Of a stretch of DNA of 64,000 nt, positions 41,851-51,448 are shown in pieces. The translations under genes were made by a program, and so were the position numbers. The stretch is taken from assembly GCA_015179045.1 (NCBI GenBank), contig WHUZ01000036.1:62001-126000 (forward strand), given 5' to 3'. Each line of letters opens with the position of its first letter. Positions within the stretch are counted from its first letter, which is position 1. The stretch comes from Kalaharituber pfeilii. Lineage: Eukaryota > Ascomycota > Pezizomycetes > Pezizales > Pezizaceae. The notes below the pieces were generated by a model, which worked only from the letters and a program-made list of their open reading frames with translations, ran no database searches and was not told where the DNA came from.

Positions 41851-41873
41851 ATGAAAGAAAAAAAAAAAAAAAA
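41851..41873 (+). mobile_element. Poly(A)-only insertion, 23 bp
   Basis: The insert is ATG, AAAG and a run of A. The flanks ATACGTGTCAAAT (41838-41850, 41874-41886) are an exact 13-bp duplication, and the inverted duplicate near 25555-25575 lacks it. It looks like a target-primed insertion that kept nothing but the tail. Confidence 0.9.
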
Positions 41874-42063
41874 ATACGTGTCAAATGTCACCTCATTATG
41901 CATTGTCGGTTCGGGCTAGCTCCACAGGTCACATTCACCTCATTTTACCTCAGCTTGTTCTGCCACATATTACGCCGGCAGGTCAGATCTTCCATACCTG
42001 TCAAATTCAGCTCATTCTATGCCATTACGTTGGGCCTACAATACCTGCCAAATTGAGCTTATT

Positions 42064-42124
42064 GTTGCCCTGCCATGGCGAACAGCTACAAGCGGGGTCA
42101 CGTGAAAAAAAAAAAGAAAAAAAA
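42064..42124 (+). mobile_element. 61-bp micro-insertion of a type B tail
   Basis: GTTG, CCCTGCCATGGCGAACAGCT, ACAAGCGGGGTCACGTG, poly(A) with one G. Exact duplication GAGCTTATT (42055-42063, 42125-42133). The empty site in array I is near 25380. Confidence 0.92.
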
Positions 42125-42714
42125 GAGCTTATTCTTTCTCATCTCATGCCATCGAGTGGGCCCTATCATACCTGTCAAATTCAGCTGATTCTAGCTCAGC
42201 TCGTTCTGCCACATCTATCAAATTCAGCTCATTCCCTATCTTCTCGTGTCTCGGTTCAGGCATGCCATACATCTGAAATTCAGCTCACTCTACCTCATCC
42301 CATCTCGTACCTTGGGCATGCCATACGTCTCAAACTTATCTCATATTTGCATTGTAGGCTCGGGCCGGCCATACCTGTCAAATTCAGCTCATTCTACCAC
42401 ATCTTGCACCGTCATGTCGGGCCAGCTTTTTTTTTTTTTTTTTTTTTTTTTTCACATAACCCCGCTTGCAGCTGTTCGCCATGGCAGGGTCCCTGGACCG
42501 AGGTCCTTATGGCCCGGAGACAGGCACCTAAAAACAAACAACAACTCACTATATACACCGACATTCAAAAGGGAATAGAGGAAATAAAACCCATGAGACA
42601 ACCCGCTATGCCGTCAAGTCCATTTCCTCCACCTCCCTCCCCTTCCCCTTTCTGTCCACCTTTGAATTTCTATCCCAGTCATACAGGCACGAATCTACCA
42701 CTTGCCTGACAACC

Positions 42715-43553
42715 TTACCTTCGCTGGTGTTTGGCTATCCGATTCCACCTCCCCTCCAGGTAGATGACAACCGAGCTAGCCTTCTTTCCCTCCCTCCTCT
42801 CTTTCTTCACCAACCATCTTGCCGCAACAATCTTTCCCATCCATGGGTTCGCATTCTCCATCCAATCTCTTACTTTCCCGAGTTTCTTTGTCACCGCAAT
42901 TCCATGTACTACGATCGCACAACCGGATTGCGGGAGTGTCCTTTCCTTTGGGATTGGCTTCGGAGATGGTGCTGGAGATGGTTTCTTGGACATTTTCTGC
43001 TTGGGGGGACTGGTACTCTGTCCCCCTTTCACTTTTTTGGACTGGAAAGCAGTGGACTTTGTTCGGCTTTTGGGTGGTGCCACTGGAGGTCGGTCAGAAT
43101 TGTCCCCTTCCGGGGTGTGCTTGGCGGGATGTTCTGGGAGACAACTGCTGCATATGACAGCTTTGGTGGTTTCTCCGGGTCAGTTTGTGATTCCCCTTCC
43201 TTTGAGGGTTTCCTCAGGTGCATATTGTGTATTTCTGTGCATGATTCCGTCTCCACCGCTAGTGCAAGAGCAGCAATGACGTGATGCACACTCCTGATTT
43301 CACACAGGAACCTGTCTGTTGGTTCAAAGTTTGGTCTTGTCTTCTGGTCTTTTATGCAAGCATGTATGTGTTCGATGACATCCCCCACGGCATCAAGCAT
43401 ATCGGACATATTGACTCCGCCGAGCCGATCTCCGATAGACTTGTACAGTGGGGCCTCGAGACGGGTACTCTTGGCCAGAGTTGTTTTGGCACCTACGGGC
43501 ATGTTTTTTGGTGCTGGGCTGCCCAATGCCATGAATCTATTGGTCGGATCCAT
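42715..43553 (-). CDS. Gag-like protein of G2, probably read by -1 frameshift
   Basis: The first frame runs from MDPTNRFMALGS (43553) to TGA at 43029-43031 and includes LDAVGDVIEHIHACI and the LINE-ORF1-like KLSYAAVVSQN. The second, in the -1 frame, is open from before 43083 to a stop at 42715. It carries a lysine/proline stretch, then CAIVVHGIAVTKKLGKVRDW ... ARWLVKKERREGKKASSVVI, the domain seen in every family member. The frames overlap by at least 55 nt. Joined at the slippery site they would give roughly 280 residues. No catalytic motif; function as an RNA-binding Gag is inferred from LINE ORF1 proteins. Confidence 0.75.
43003..43038 (-). promoter_or_regulatory. Candidate -1 ribosomal frameshift signal
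   Basis: Coding strand, zero frame: CCA AAA AAG TGA. The heptamer A_AAA_AAG occupies 43038-43032 and the stop follows at once. Five nt later the arms GGGGGAC (43026-43020) and GTCCCCC (43010-43004) form a perfect 7-bp hairpin with a 9-nt loop. The -1 frame leads straight into the second frame. All three requirements of a classical signal (slippery heptamer, short spacer, stable hairpin) are present. Confidence 0.65.
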
Positions 43554-43792
43554 GGTGGGAATGCCAAGAAGTCAGGGATGGTGGTGTGCTGGCAACGGAG
43601 TAAGGAGCTGAAAATTTCCTCAAAACTTAACCCCCAAGGGGGAAACTTGAGGAGTTGGGTTTTTTTGGAATAAAAATTAGATCTAAAGACTCAGCGCACT
43701 GAGAGCTTTCGATCTATGTAGGTTTCGCTGGGGGGACGCTGTGGTTGCGGAGTGGCTTCCGAGCGCTCGTCCTGTCGAAGTGGTTGTCGCTG

Positions 43793-44416
43793 ATGTCGGG
43801 CCAGCTATATGTGTCAAATTCAGCTCATTCTGCATCAGCTCGCGCCGACAGCCCGGGCCTGCAATTCGTATGAAAATTCAGCTCGTTCTGGCTCACCTTA
43901 CACCATTGAATAGGGCCTGCAATACGTGTGAAATTCAGCTCATTCTGGCTCACCTCACGCCGTTGAATAGGGCCTGCAATACGTGTAAAATTCAGCTCAT
44001 TCTGACTCATCTCACGTCGTCGAATAGGGCCTACCAAACCTGTCGAGTTTAGCTCATTCTGCAGCATCTCGTGCCAGCAGGTTAGGCCCGCCATACCTGT
44101 CAAATTCAGCTCATGGTGCCTGATCTCGCGCTGTTATGTCAGGCCGGCTATACGTGCCAAATTTAGCTTATTCTGCCTCATCTCGTGGGCCGGCCATACC
44201 TATCAACTTTCTTACGCCGTTGTTAGGTTGGGCCTTCTATGCCTTTCAAATTTAGCTCACTCTACCTAATCTCATGGCGGTAGGTGGGGCCTGCTATACC
44301 TGTAAAATTGAGTTCATTCTTCTTCACCTGAGGCCGTAGGGCCGGACCTACCATATCTCTTAAATTCAACCCATTCTGCCACATCTCATGCTATCAGGCC
44401 GGACCTGTCATATCTA
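43793..44416 (+). repeat. 57-bp minisatellite array IV, continued
   Basis: About ten further units. The array is cut at 44416 by a solo LTR and continues at 53414, where GCTGGCAAGAGAGACCTGTC follows as in array II. Confidence 0.85.
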
Positions 44417-44431
44417 TGTAATAAATCGGTC

Positions 44432-44599
44432 ACCCACTTAGAGACATCTTGGAGTGGGCAGGGGCATAGGAGACACACAGGATCTTTTCTTATTCCTTTT
44501 CTTCTACCTTCATATGTATCTAATCTCATGTAACTAATCTCGCCATAGCCCCTAGGGCGGCACGCGAGTAATGATATAAAAAAAAAAAAAAAAAAAAAA
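44432..44599 (+). mobile_element. 5'-truncated type A retroposon, 168 bp
   Basis: Exact 11-bp duplication ATAAATCGGTC (44421-44431, 44600-44610). A short 3' UTR, then CGCCATAGCCC-CTA-GGGCGGC, ACGCGAGTAATGATAT and poly(A). Confidence 0.9.
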
Positions 44600-45344
44600 A
44601 TAAATCGGTCTGGGTCAGGTCAGGGTACAGGATCCAGGTACAGGACGGGCGGCAGGCGCCGGGGCGATGTGACAGCAGAGGCAGAGGCAGAGGCAGAGGC
44701 AGAGGCGGTCGGAGCTATGTGATACCGAGAGGTAGATGTATTAAAACGCTAAATACACAACTTGGGTAGGAAACAAGTTGTTGCGTGGAGAGGCAAGAGA
44801 GAGGAGGGGGAGAGCCTCTTTATAGAAAGCCCTCGGTGGCAAATCCAAGCAAACAAGCAAACGAGCAAACAAACAAACGAACTACATGGAAAACCGAGGA
44901 AATAACTGGAAGTACATGGAAGACCAAGGAAATGACTGGAAGTACATGGAAGGCCAAGGAAATGACTTTTTTTTTTTTTTTTTTTTTTATTTCATTAATC
45001 GCATGCCGCCCTATGGGCTATGGCGATGTTTAGTTACAGTGGTATGATGGAAAAATGATAATGAAAGAGTAAAGAAAAATCGATAATGAAAGAGTAAAGA
45101 AAATTGAACCGTCCTATTCCTCCCCCGCCCATTCCAATATTTCCGCCATGTTTGTGTCCTTATCTAACTGTCTTATCACGTCTGCAACTGGAAAAGGACA
45201 GCAGAGAATGGGGAGGAGTGGGATGAGTTGGAAAGGTTCTTCTCCGGGATCAGGTTCTAGGGCGCCGTGCGGTTTGCCGTCGGGGAAGTTTGCTTGCCGG
45301 GGTGCGAAAGTGTGGAGAAGAGGGGAGGGGGAGAGGGGGGTTTG

Positions 45345-45440
45345 TTAAGCCTGTCTCCGGGCTTCGAGGGCTTGCCCAGGGACCCTGCCATGGCCACGTG
45401 CTACAAGCGGGGTTATGTGATTTAAAAAAAAAAAATCAAA
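45345..45440 (+). mobile_element. Type B tail inserted in LINE ORF2 end
   Basis: CCTGTCTCCGGGC... AGGGACCCTGCCATGGCCACGT, then ACAAGCGGGGTTATGTGATT and interrupted poly(A). The left part matches the G2 3' UTR near 42500-42530 inverted (CCGGAGACAGG). No clear TSD was found, so the left edge is approximate. It replaces the natural ORF2 C-terminus. Confidence 0.7.
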
Positions 45441-48400
45441 AAAAATCCTCTTGCGGTTTTCCTGTTCCATGCCGAGCAGCTACTCTTTATGTGATCCCAG
45501 GTCTCCGGCGCTTCGCCGCACCATCTGCACTCCGGGGAGGTGGCCTTTCCAATCCTGAATCTCCATTCCTTCAGTCCCTTATTGCCCAATATCCCTGCCA
45601 TTGTGGCCAGATACCGGCGTTTGTCGACCTTTTGGAGTGGGCGGTAGTTCAGTCCGGCTTGGTTTCTTTCGGCAGCTCTGGATGCTTTGTATTCTTGTCT
45701 TATTCCTGGCTCTGTCACTATCTCGTCTTCGCTTCGCAAGGCAGTGCCAACTTTCGCCGCTTGGTCCGCCCCCGTGTTGCCTTGTATTCCTTTATGGCTT
45801 TTGACCCACATGATCGCAAGGTCTAGATCACCCCTGGCTGCCCTTTCTTCCCAACGTCTCCTCACCTCGCTGGCGGCTCCGTCGGGTGTGGGGTCGCCTC
45901 TCGCTATCTTTTGTAGTTTTGCGATCGCCGTCTGTGAGTCGGTGATTACCATCAGCTCGCCTGGCACTTGTAGGGCCTTGCTTATCGCTATGAGCTCTCC
46001 ATCGTTTACCGTGCTTCTCTTCCCCAGGTAGTAAGACTGTGCAGTGGATCGATGGTATACTCCCGCTCCCGTTGTGTCCTCTATCCTGCTCCCGTCCGTA
46101 TACACCCCTTCCCATCCTTCGTCTGTCTCTCTTTCTATGATAGCTTCCCATTCGTCCCTGCTCAGGTCGCTCGGTTGTGTGGGGAACGTGTGTAGCGGTA
46201 GCGGATTCCGGTGCCTTAGATCTCCTCTCAAGTAAGCAGAGTCCATGTCCGGGCGAAGGATCGGTTCGTGTGGGAATCTCAGTGTTCTGGCTTCTACTCT
46301 CTCTCCTTCTCCTGCTACGAAAGTTTCTATCGACTCTAGGTTGACGATCCCCTCGACTATTGTTCTCCTGGTTCCCCATGGTGCCCCGGTGATGTTTCTC
46401 GCTACCGTGTACTGCCATTTCTCTAGCTCCCTTAACTTCTTTCCCGGCGGAGCCCCTTTCGCATGTCTGAGCCAGGCCCAGCTCCCGTAGGTTGCGATGT
46501 TTCTGGCTATGCTGGTGTATAGCTGTCTTCTTTTGCTTGGGGGAATTTTTGTTAGTCGAGAAGCCGTGTTCCAGGCTGCTTTCCCTAGTCGGAGCCGTTT
46601 GACGAAGTGTTCGTTGAACTTTAACTCCCAGTCCACCGTTAGCCCCACTAGTCTATAGCTCTTCCCCTTTACTCCTATTACCAACGTTTCCGACTTTTGT
46701 GGATCTATCTCGAACCCTTCGTCCTTGGCTTCCTGAACTAGTTGCATGCGGTGTTTCGTTATGTCTTTCCTCAATCGACTTAGTGACTTGTTGGACATCA
46801 CGCTGTGAAAGTCGTCGACGTATGTCCGTGTGAACTGTCTCTCCTCGGTCTTCTTGACTAGCGGGGCTACCCCTACCAGAAATAGAACCGGAGACAGAGG
46901 GGAACCCTGTGGGACCCCGTCTGTCATCGTGCCGCGTCCTCTGGTTTTCCCGTCCCACGATATGGTAAAATCCGTCGGTTTAGTGAACCCGTGGACGAAC
47001 GCCGCAATGTTCCGGTCCTCTTCCTCGAGTCTGCTGACTATTCTCTCGCTTCGGACGTGGTTGAACGCCGCTTTTATGTCATCACCGACTAGTGCTGTCC
47101 ACTCTCCCCTCCCCAGGCGTGTGTCTACTTCCTTCAGTACTTGTCTCTGTAGGTCCTCGCTTCCCCGGTGTGCCCGGCTTCCCAGTTGTGCGTTGTTGAA
47201 TAGTCCGTCCATCCTCTGTATTAGGTTGGCGATAACCTTCTGTCCGAGTTTTGCGACCGTGTTTAGTAGAGTTATTGGGCGCCAGCTTCCAGGTTGGTCC
47301 CGCGGTCTGTCCTTCTTTAGAATCATAGTCACGTTGAAGCCTCGTGCGAATCCGTAGTCTCCGTTTATGTAGTCGACTATTTCTTCCCGAAGATGCTCCC
47401 ATAGCTTTGTCTTCCGTATGGCTTTAAGGATGCCGTATTGGATCCCATCTGGTCCTGGTGCGGATCTCGGCTTGGTGTTCGATAGCGCTTTTTCTATCTC
47501 CCTCCTGGCCTCCTCCCGATCCATGGTGAGTCCTTCCGGTCTCCTGTATTCTGTCCCTTTGTCTCCCCCCTCCGTGATAAAGTTGTGGGATATTAGTTCC
47601 TGCGCGACTTGTTCGTCCGTGCCGGTCATCCCCATCATCTCTCTCCTTCGGAAGGGGTCCCGGGCTACCCTAAATATGTCCCAAGGCGACTCGATCCGGT
47701 CTTCCTCGAGGAAGTTTTCCCAGTATGTCTTTTTCTTTTCCCTTATGAGATCCCGGTATAGCCTTCGTACTCTGGTTCGGTGTTCCCTCGGGGAGTTGCG
47801 TAGTATGTATTTTGTCATTTTCCGTGCCTCTTTGAGTTCGCTATCGAACCATCTTTTGGATCTGTCCGAAATGCGTATCTCCTTTGTGTAGTCCTGGGTC
47901 AGCCTCTTCATCATTTCATAGGCGCTTTCCCCGGGACCTGAATGGGCGTCTGCGTTTTCTTGGGCGTACTCATCCCATCTCTCCCAGTCCGTCACCCGTA
48001 ATGTCATCTTGGTGCTCGTGTCCGTTGGTGTCCGTCCAATGATCATTGCGTGGTCCGTGCCTGCTATCCACGTAATGCCTTCGGTAGTCCAGTCCCCTTG
48101 CCGGGCGAAGACCAGGTCTAGTAAGGCCGTCCTGGTGTCTCCTTCGACTTCTCTCGTCCAAGTTATCGTGCCCTTAGTGATGTGTTGTTTCAGTCCGTAT
48201 ATCTCGGCATGTGTTCTCAGTGCCTCTCCTCTTCTGTCTTGTTTGTCGGACCAGTCTACGTGGTGGCTGTTGAAATCTCCTATTATGACGTCGGTTGTCC
48301 CGATTTGCTCCAGGGTCTGGTCGACATCCGTGTCCTTGTTCCAATACACCCCCGTAATGTCTGTGCCTCCGACACTGATTGTCGCGTATTTCCCTCCGCC

Positions 48401-48631
48401 TCTCACCTTCACTTTCGTCACCAGGTCTTTTCTCACGTATGCTGCTATCTCTCCTGTCTTCTTGGGGGTGACTACTGTCGCGTACGCCGGATGAAATGTC
48501 GTCCCCCCTGACGGTGCTACCCAACTTTCTCCTATGAAAATAATACCCGCCCTTCTCTCCGCCCCTTCCTGAAGTGTTATATCGGTCGCTATCACCCCCC
48601 TCCCCACGTTCTGGTATAGTGTTCTAATCAT
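45422..48631 (-). CDS. LINE ORF2: endonuclease, reverse transcriptase, RNase H
   Basis: The start MIRTLYQNVGRG (ATG 48631) is chosen because the endonuclease domain begins there and its ATG overlaps the ORF1 stop; the frame is open upstream to 48829. Domains (rough residues from 48631): apurinic-type endonuclease 1-225 with IGESW, GDFNSHHVDWSD and GTDHAMIIG; reverse transcriptase about 380-660 with SAPGPDGIQYGIL, SWRPITLLNTVAK, GVPQGSPLSPVLF and the YVDD active site; RNase H about 835-980 with VYTDGSRIED, NDGELIAISKAL, ITDSQTAIAK, WVKSHKGIQGN; and a C-terminal CRWCGEAPETWDHIKSSC zinc motif. The last residues (GFFLIFFF) come from the inserted tail. All catalytic motifs look intact, so only the extreme C-terminus is altered. 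Confidence 0.92.
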   Translation of the reverse strand: MIRTLYQNVGRGVIATDITLQEGAERRAGIIFIGESWVAPSGGTTFHPAYATVVTPKKTGEIAAYVRKDLVTKVKVRGGGKYATISVGGTDITGVYWNKDTDVDQTLEQIGTTDVIIGDFNSHHVDWSDKQDRRGEALRTHAEIYGLKQHITKGTITWTREVEGDTRTALLDLVFARQGDWTTEGITWIAGTDHAMIIGRTPTDTSTKMTLRVTDWERWDEYAQENADAHSGPGESAYEMMKRLTQDYTKEIRISDRSKRWFDSELKEARKMTKYILRNSPREHRTRVRRLYRDLIREKKKTYWENFLEEDRIESPWDIFRVARDPFRRREMMGMTGTDEQVAQELISHNFITEGGDKGTEYRRPEGLTMDREEARREIEKALSNTKPRSAPGPDGIQYGILKAIRKTKLWEHLREEIVDYINGDYGFARGFNVTMILKKDRPRDQPGSWRPITLLNTVAKLGQKVIANLIQRMDGLFNNAQLGSRAHRGSEDLQRQVLKEVDTRLGRGEWTALVGDDIKAAFNHVRSERIVSRLEEEDRNIAAFVHGFTKPTDFTISWDGKTRGRGTMTDGVPQGSPLSPVLFLVGVAPLVKKTEERQFTRTYVDDFHSVMSNKSLSRLRKDITKHRMQLVQEAKDEGFEIDPQKSETLVIGVKGKSYRLVGLTVDWELKFNEHFVKRLRLGKAAWNTASRLTKIPPSKRRQLYTSIARNIATYGSWAWLRHAKGAPPGKKLRELEKWQYTVARNITGAPWGTRRTIVEGIVNLESIETFVAGEGERVEARTLRFPHEPILRPDMDSAYLRGDLRHRNPLPLHTFPTQPSDLSRDEWEAIIERETDEGWEGVYTDGSRIEDTTGAGVYHRSTAQSYYLGKRSTVNDGELIAISKALQVPGELMVITDSQTAIAKLQKIARGDPTPDGAASEVRRRWEERAARGDLDLAIMWVKSHKGIQGNTGADQAAKVGTALRSEDEIVTEPGIRQEYKASRAAERNQAGLNYRPLQKVDKRRYLATMAGILGNKGLKEWRFRIGKATSPECRWCGEAPETWDHIKSSCSAWNRKTARGFFLIFFF
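48628..48631 (-). promoter_or_regulatory. ATGA stop-start overlap of ORF1 and ORF2
   Basis: ORF1 stop TGA (48630-48628) overlaps ORF2 start ATG (48631-48629). Overlapping stop-start codons allow termination-reinitiation, as described for some non-LTR elements such as SART1. Here it fits the position where the endonuclease domain begins. Confidence 0.7.
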
Positions 48632-50332
48632 TGTTGAGAGGATTGTCTCTCTGGTGCCCTCTGGGGCCGTGGGACTGGTCTGGTGCAGCCTTTCATGTGT
48701 TCGCCTTTTCTTCCACATCCGTTGCAGGTCTGGGCGTACCCTCCGTTCAAAAAACCCCCTTCCTCCTCCTCCTTCCGTCTTGGAGATCTCCGGAGCTCCT
48801 CCGGTAGGTTTCTTTGTCGGGGGATCCATTCAATTACCTGCCCTACCGTGAAGTGGTGGCAGTATCCGTCCGAGTCCGTGTATCTGTAACGTCTCGCCTT
48901 GTCTGACTTCTCCTTTCCCAGGTCAGCTCTCAGGAAGCACTTCACTGTTCCTCCCCTGAAGTTCAGACCTTTTTTGAGGATCTGAATGACGTTATCCGAT
49001 ACCTAGATTAGAGTCGCCGGTTTGCCGTTTCTCGCAGGGATTGAGGCGGTGTCCGCACGTCTGGTATTTCGGTAAGCTACCTCTCCGGGGTTTTGAAGTC
49101 TGAGCTCGCTATCTACTCTCCCTATGTTCTCCTTGTGTCCTATGTCGAAGGTTACAAGCTCTACCAGCCTGCTCTCCCAGTCCACCCTTGCGCCGGGGTT
49201 GATTCTCTTTATCGCTTTGATGAGGGGTCCGAGGCCTCTCGGTCCTTGTCTTTTCTCGGTGTCTGCCATCAGAAGTATTCTCTCTTCCGTGAACTTCATG
49301 TCCAATATGACTCTCCGCACTCTATATGGTGCGTCCTCCCCCAAAGTGTTGTTTATTCTTTTCTTCATCCTCTCCATCTCCTGGTTGCCCAGCCTGGGTT
49401 CCGACCACTTCCCCCTCCAATTGTCCTCGTTATGTATTCTTGCTTGCCAGAGCTTTTCCTTGGGTATGAAGTTGTCCTGGGTGGGAGGTGCCTTGTTCGC
49501 CTGTCCGGTTCGATCGTTGTTCTCTGTCGCCCTTGCCGGGGTTTCTGTCTGGGTGGCTGGTGGCTCGGCCTTAGCCTCCGCCGCTGCTTTGGCATAAGAT
49601 TGTTTCGTCCTCTTCTGCGTCAGCGTTGGCTTAGGTGGTGTTTCTGGGTTGGGCATTCCTCTGGTTTCCTTAGTGGGCGTCGGTTCTTTCTTCCCAAGTC
49701 GTTCCATCTTGGCTGTGTATGTGTGTTGACTTCCGCTCATCGTGGTGTCGGTCAGTTCACTGTCCATGCGTTCGGTACCGTCGTTCTCTGGGTCCTCTAG
49801 TGCCGGTTGCGTGTCGTCCGGTATGACGATTGGGGATGTCGGTTGTGTGTCATCCAGTATGACGATCGGAACTGTGGACTGTTCCCTTCCGAGTCGTTCC
49901 ATCTTGGCTGCGTATGCGTGTTGGCTCCCGTTCATCGTGGTATCGGTCAGCTCGCTGTCCATGCGATCAGTCAGGGTGGGCGGCGGTGCTGGGCTGGTCT
50001 TCCGTTCTCTTCCGAGTCGTTCCCTCTCGAGTCGTTCCATTTTGGCCGTGTATGCGTATTGGCTCCCGTTTATCGTGGTGTCCGACAGTTCGCTATCCAT
50101 GCGTTCCGTGTCGATTTCAGTTGGCATGTGGCTGGCTGCTTTCTTCCTTTCTGATGCGGGTGCCGGTACCGCCGGTGGGATTCTCGGTTCGGCAATCCTT
50201 CCCGGAGTGATTACTCCGCTTCTGTGTCGTATTTCTGTCATCATGTGGCATATGTTTCTCAACGCTTCATTCACTGAGTCTTCCCATTCCCTTTGTCTTG
50301 ACTCTGTTTTTCCAAGGCGATTCACGATCGTG

Positions 50333-50368
<36 letters not shown>

Positions 50369-50403
50369 ATAACCCCGCTTGTAGCACTTGGCCATGGCAG
50401 GGT
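50333..50403 (-). mobile_element. 71-bp micro-insertion of a type B tail
   Basis: Minus strand: ACCCTGCCATGGCCAAGTGC, TACAAGCGGGGTTATGTGAT, poly(A) of about 28. Duplication TTCACGATCGTG (50321-50332, 50404-50415), possibly plus TT. Removing it restores continuity of the LINE ORF1 frame. Confidence 0.93.
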
Positions 50404-51448
50404 TTCACGATCGTGTTGACGATCATGCTGTTGAGGGCCTGATGCAGTATGATGAATTTCGCTTGTAGGCTGCTCTCGATGTCCTGTTGGTCTGCTTCCC
50501 TTTCCTCGTGCAGGTCTGTCAGCTTCTTATTGACTTGTTCCATATTTCTTTCCACATTGCTGTGGAGATCTGTCATCTTTTCGTTGATTTGTTCCATCTT
50601 TTCGCTGATGGTCTGGTGTAGGTTGGTCAGTTGGACCTCCATGTCACGTAACCTTCCGTCTTCGGTTCTCTCTTGATTGTTGTACCATTCTCTCCCTATT
50701 TGTCTTACTTCCTCCGGCACGGGAGTATATCCTGTCTCCATGTCTGGCGCATCAGTAGCCGGGATGATCGTCCTGTTCGAACCCTCGCTATCGGTATCGC
50801 CGTATGGTGATGTGCCTGGGATGACTCTTCCTTCGTCGTTTGGGATAGCTGTAGGTTCTTCACCGTTTGTGTCGTTATACGGGATTGTTCCTGGGATGAT
50901 CCCCGCCGCCACCGTGATTGAGTCCTCCATCTGGTCTTCCGGTGGTCTTGGGTCCATTGCCTCGCTCTTTTCGATGAAGTCGATGATGTCTTGTGTCGAT
51001 ACTTTGTTGTTCTGGATGTCCTCTATGGTGATCTTCCTTACCGTTGTCTCGAGATCTTTGTTGCTCGTGAATTTCCCTTTGGCTGCAGCTCTGTCCGTTG
51101 CTTTCTCTATCTTGATTCCTTCCTCCGGGTCCCTCTCCTTTATGTGGTTGAAGATGTCTTGGAACTTGTGGAGGGTCCATTGTTTATCTTTTTGGATGAA
51201 GGTGATGTCGCTGTTTGCCCTCCAATTCTTGATGTGGTGGAATTCTACGCCATTCACCGTAGTTCTCCGGGTTCTTACGCGTGATCTCGTGACCGATCGG
51301 CCCGTGGTTTGGTTGCCTTTCCTGGTACCCTGTCGTGTGGCTTGTCGCCCTCTTTCTCTATCTGCCGGCATTGTTTTGGCAGGTGTGGCTCAATGTGCAG
51401 GGGCTTGTAGTAAGTGTGTATGTCGTTGGTGTGGGTGCCGGGGGTGAG

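Larger units (their letters stand above)
39881..42427 (+). repeat. 57-bp minisatellite array IV, main part
   Basis: Inverted duplicate of array I, with 12-bp repeat blocks at 40093-40270, 40748-40864, 41270-41330 and 41690-41760. Interrupted by four later insertions (40865, 41339, 41851, 42064), each absent from array I. The empty Mutator-like site is at about 40345-40365. Confidence 0.85.
42428..43792 (-). mobile_element. Gag-only retroposon G2, type B tail
   Basis: Exact 14-bp duplication ATGTCGGGCCAGCT (42414-42427, 43793-43806); empty site in array I near 25085-25110. 1365 bp: 5' UTR (43792 to about 43560), two overlapping frames forming one gag-like protein, short 3' UTR, type B tail and poly(A). 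Nothing beyond ORF1-like coding is present. It is full length, as its 5' end matches G1. Confidence 0.93.
48628..51371 (-). pseudogene. LINE ORF1 (Gag-like), interrupted
   Basis: One reading frame in three pieces. 51371-50404 starts MPADRERGRQAT and ends in a coiled coil (repeated EKMEQINEKMTDLH, NVERNMEQVNKKL). 50332-49003 has three repeats containing RMDSELTDTTMNGSQ..Y.AKMERLG, the KQSYAKAAAEAK motif and an RNA-binding-like segment (KRINPGARVDWESRLVELV). 49002-48628 carries a CNGCGRKGEHMKGC zinc motif. The first break is the 83-bp tail insertion with its duplication; the second is a single in-frame TAG (49003-49005). The frame stops in ATGA shared with ORF2. Confidence 0.85.

Noticed and set aside
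46830..47357. Long plus-strand frames across the LINE ORF2
   Set aside because: Antisense shadows of the endonuclease/RT gene, without domains of their own.
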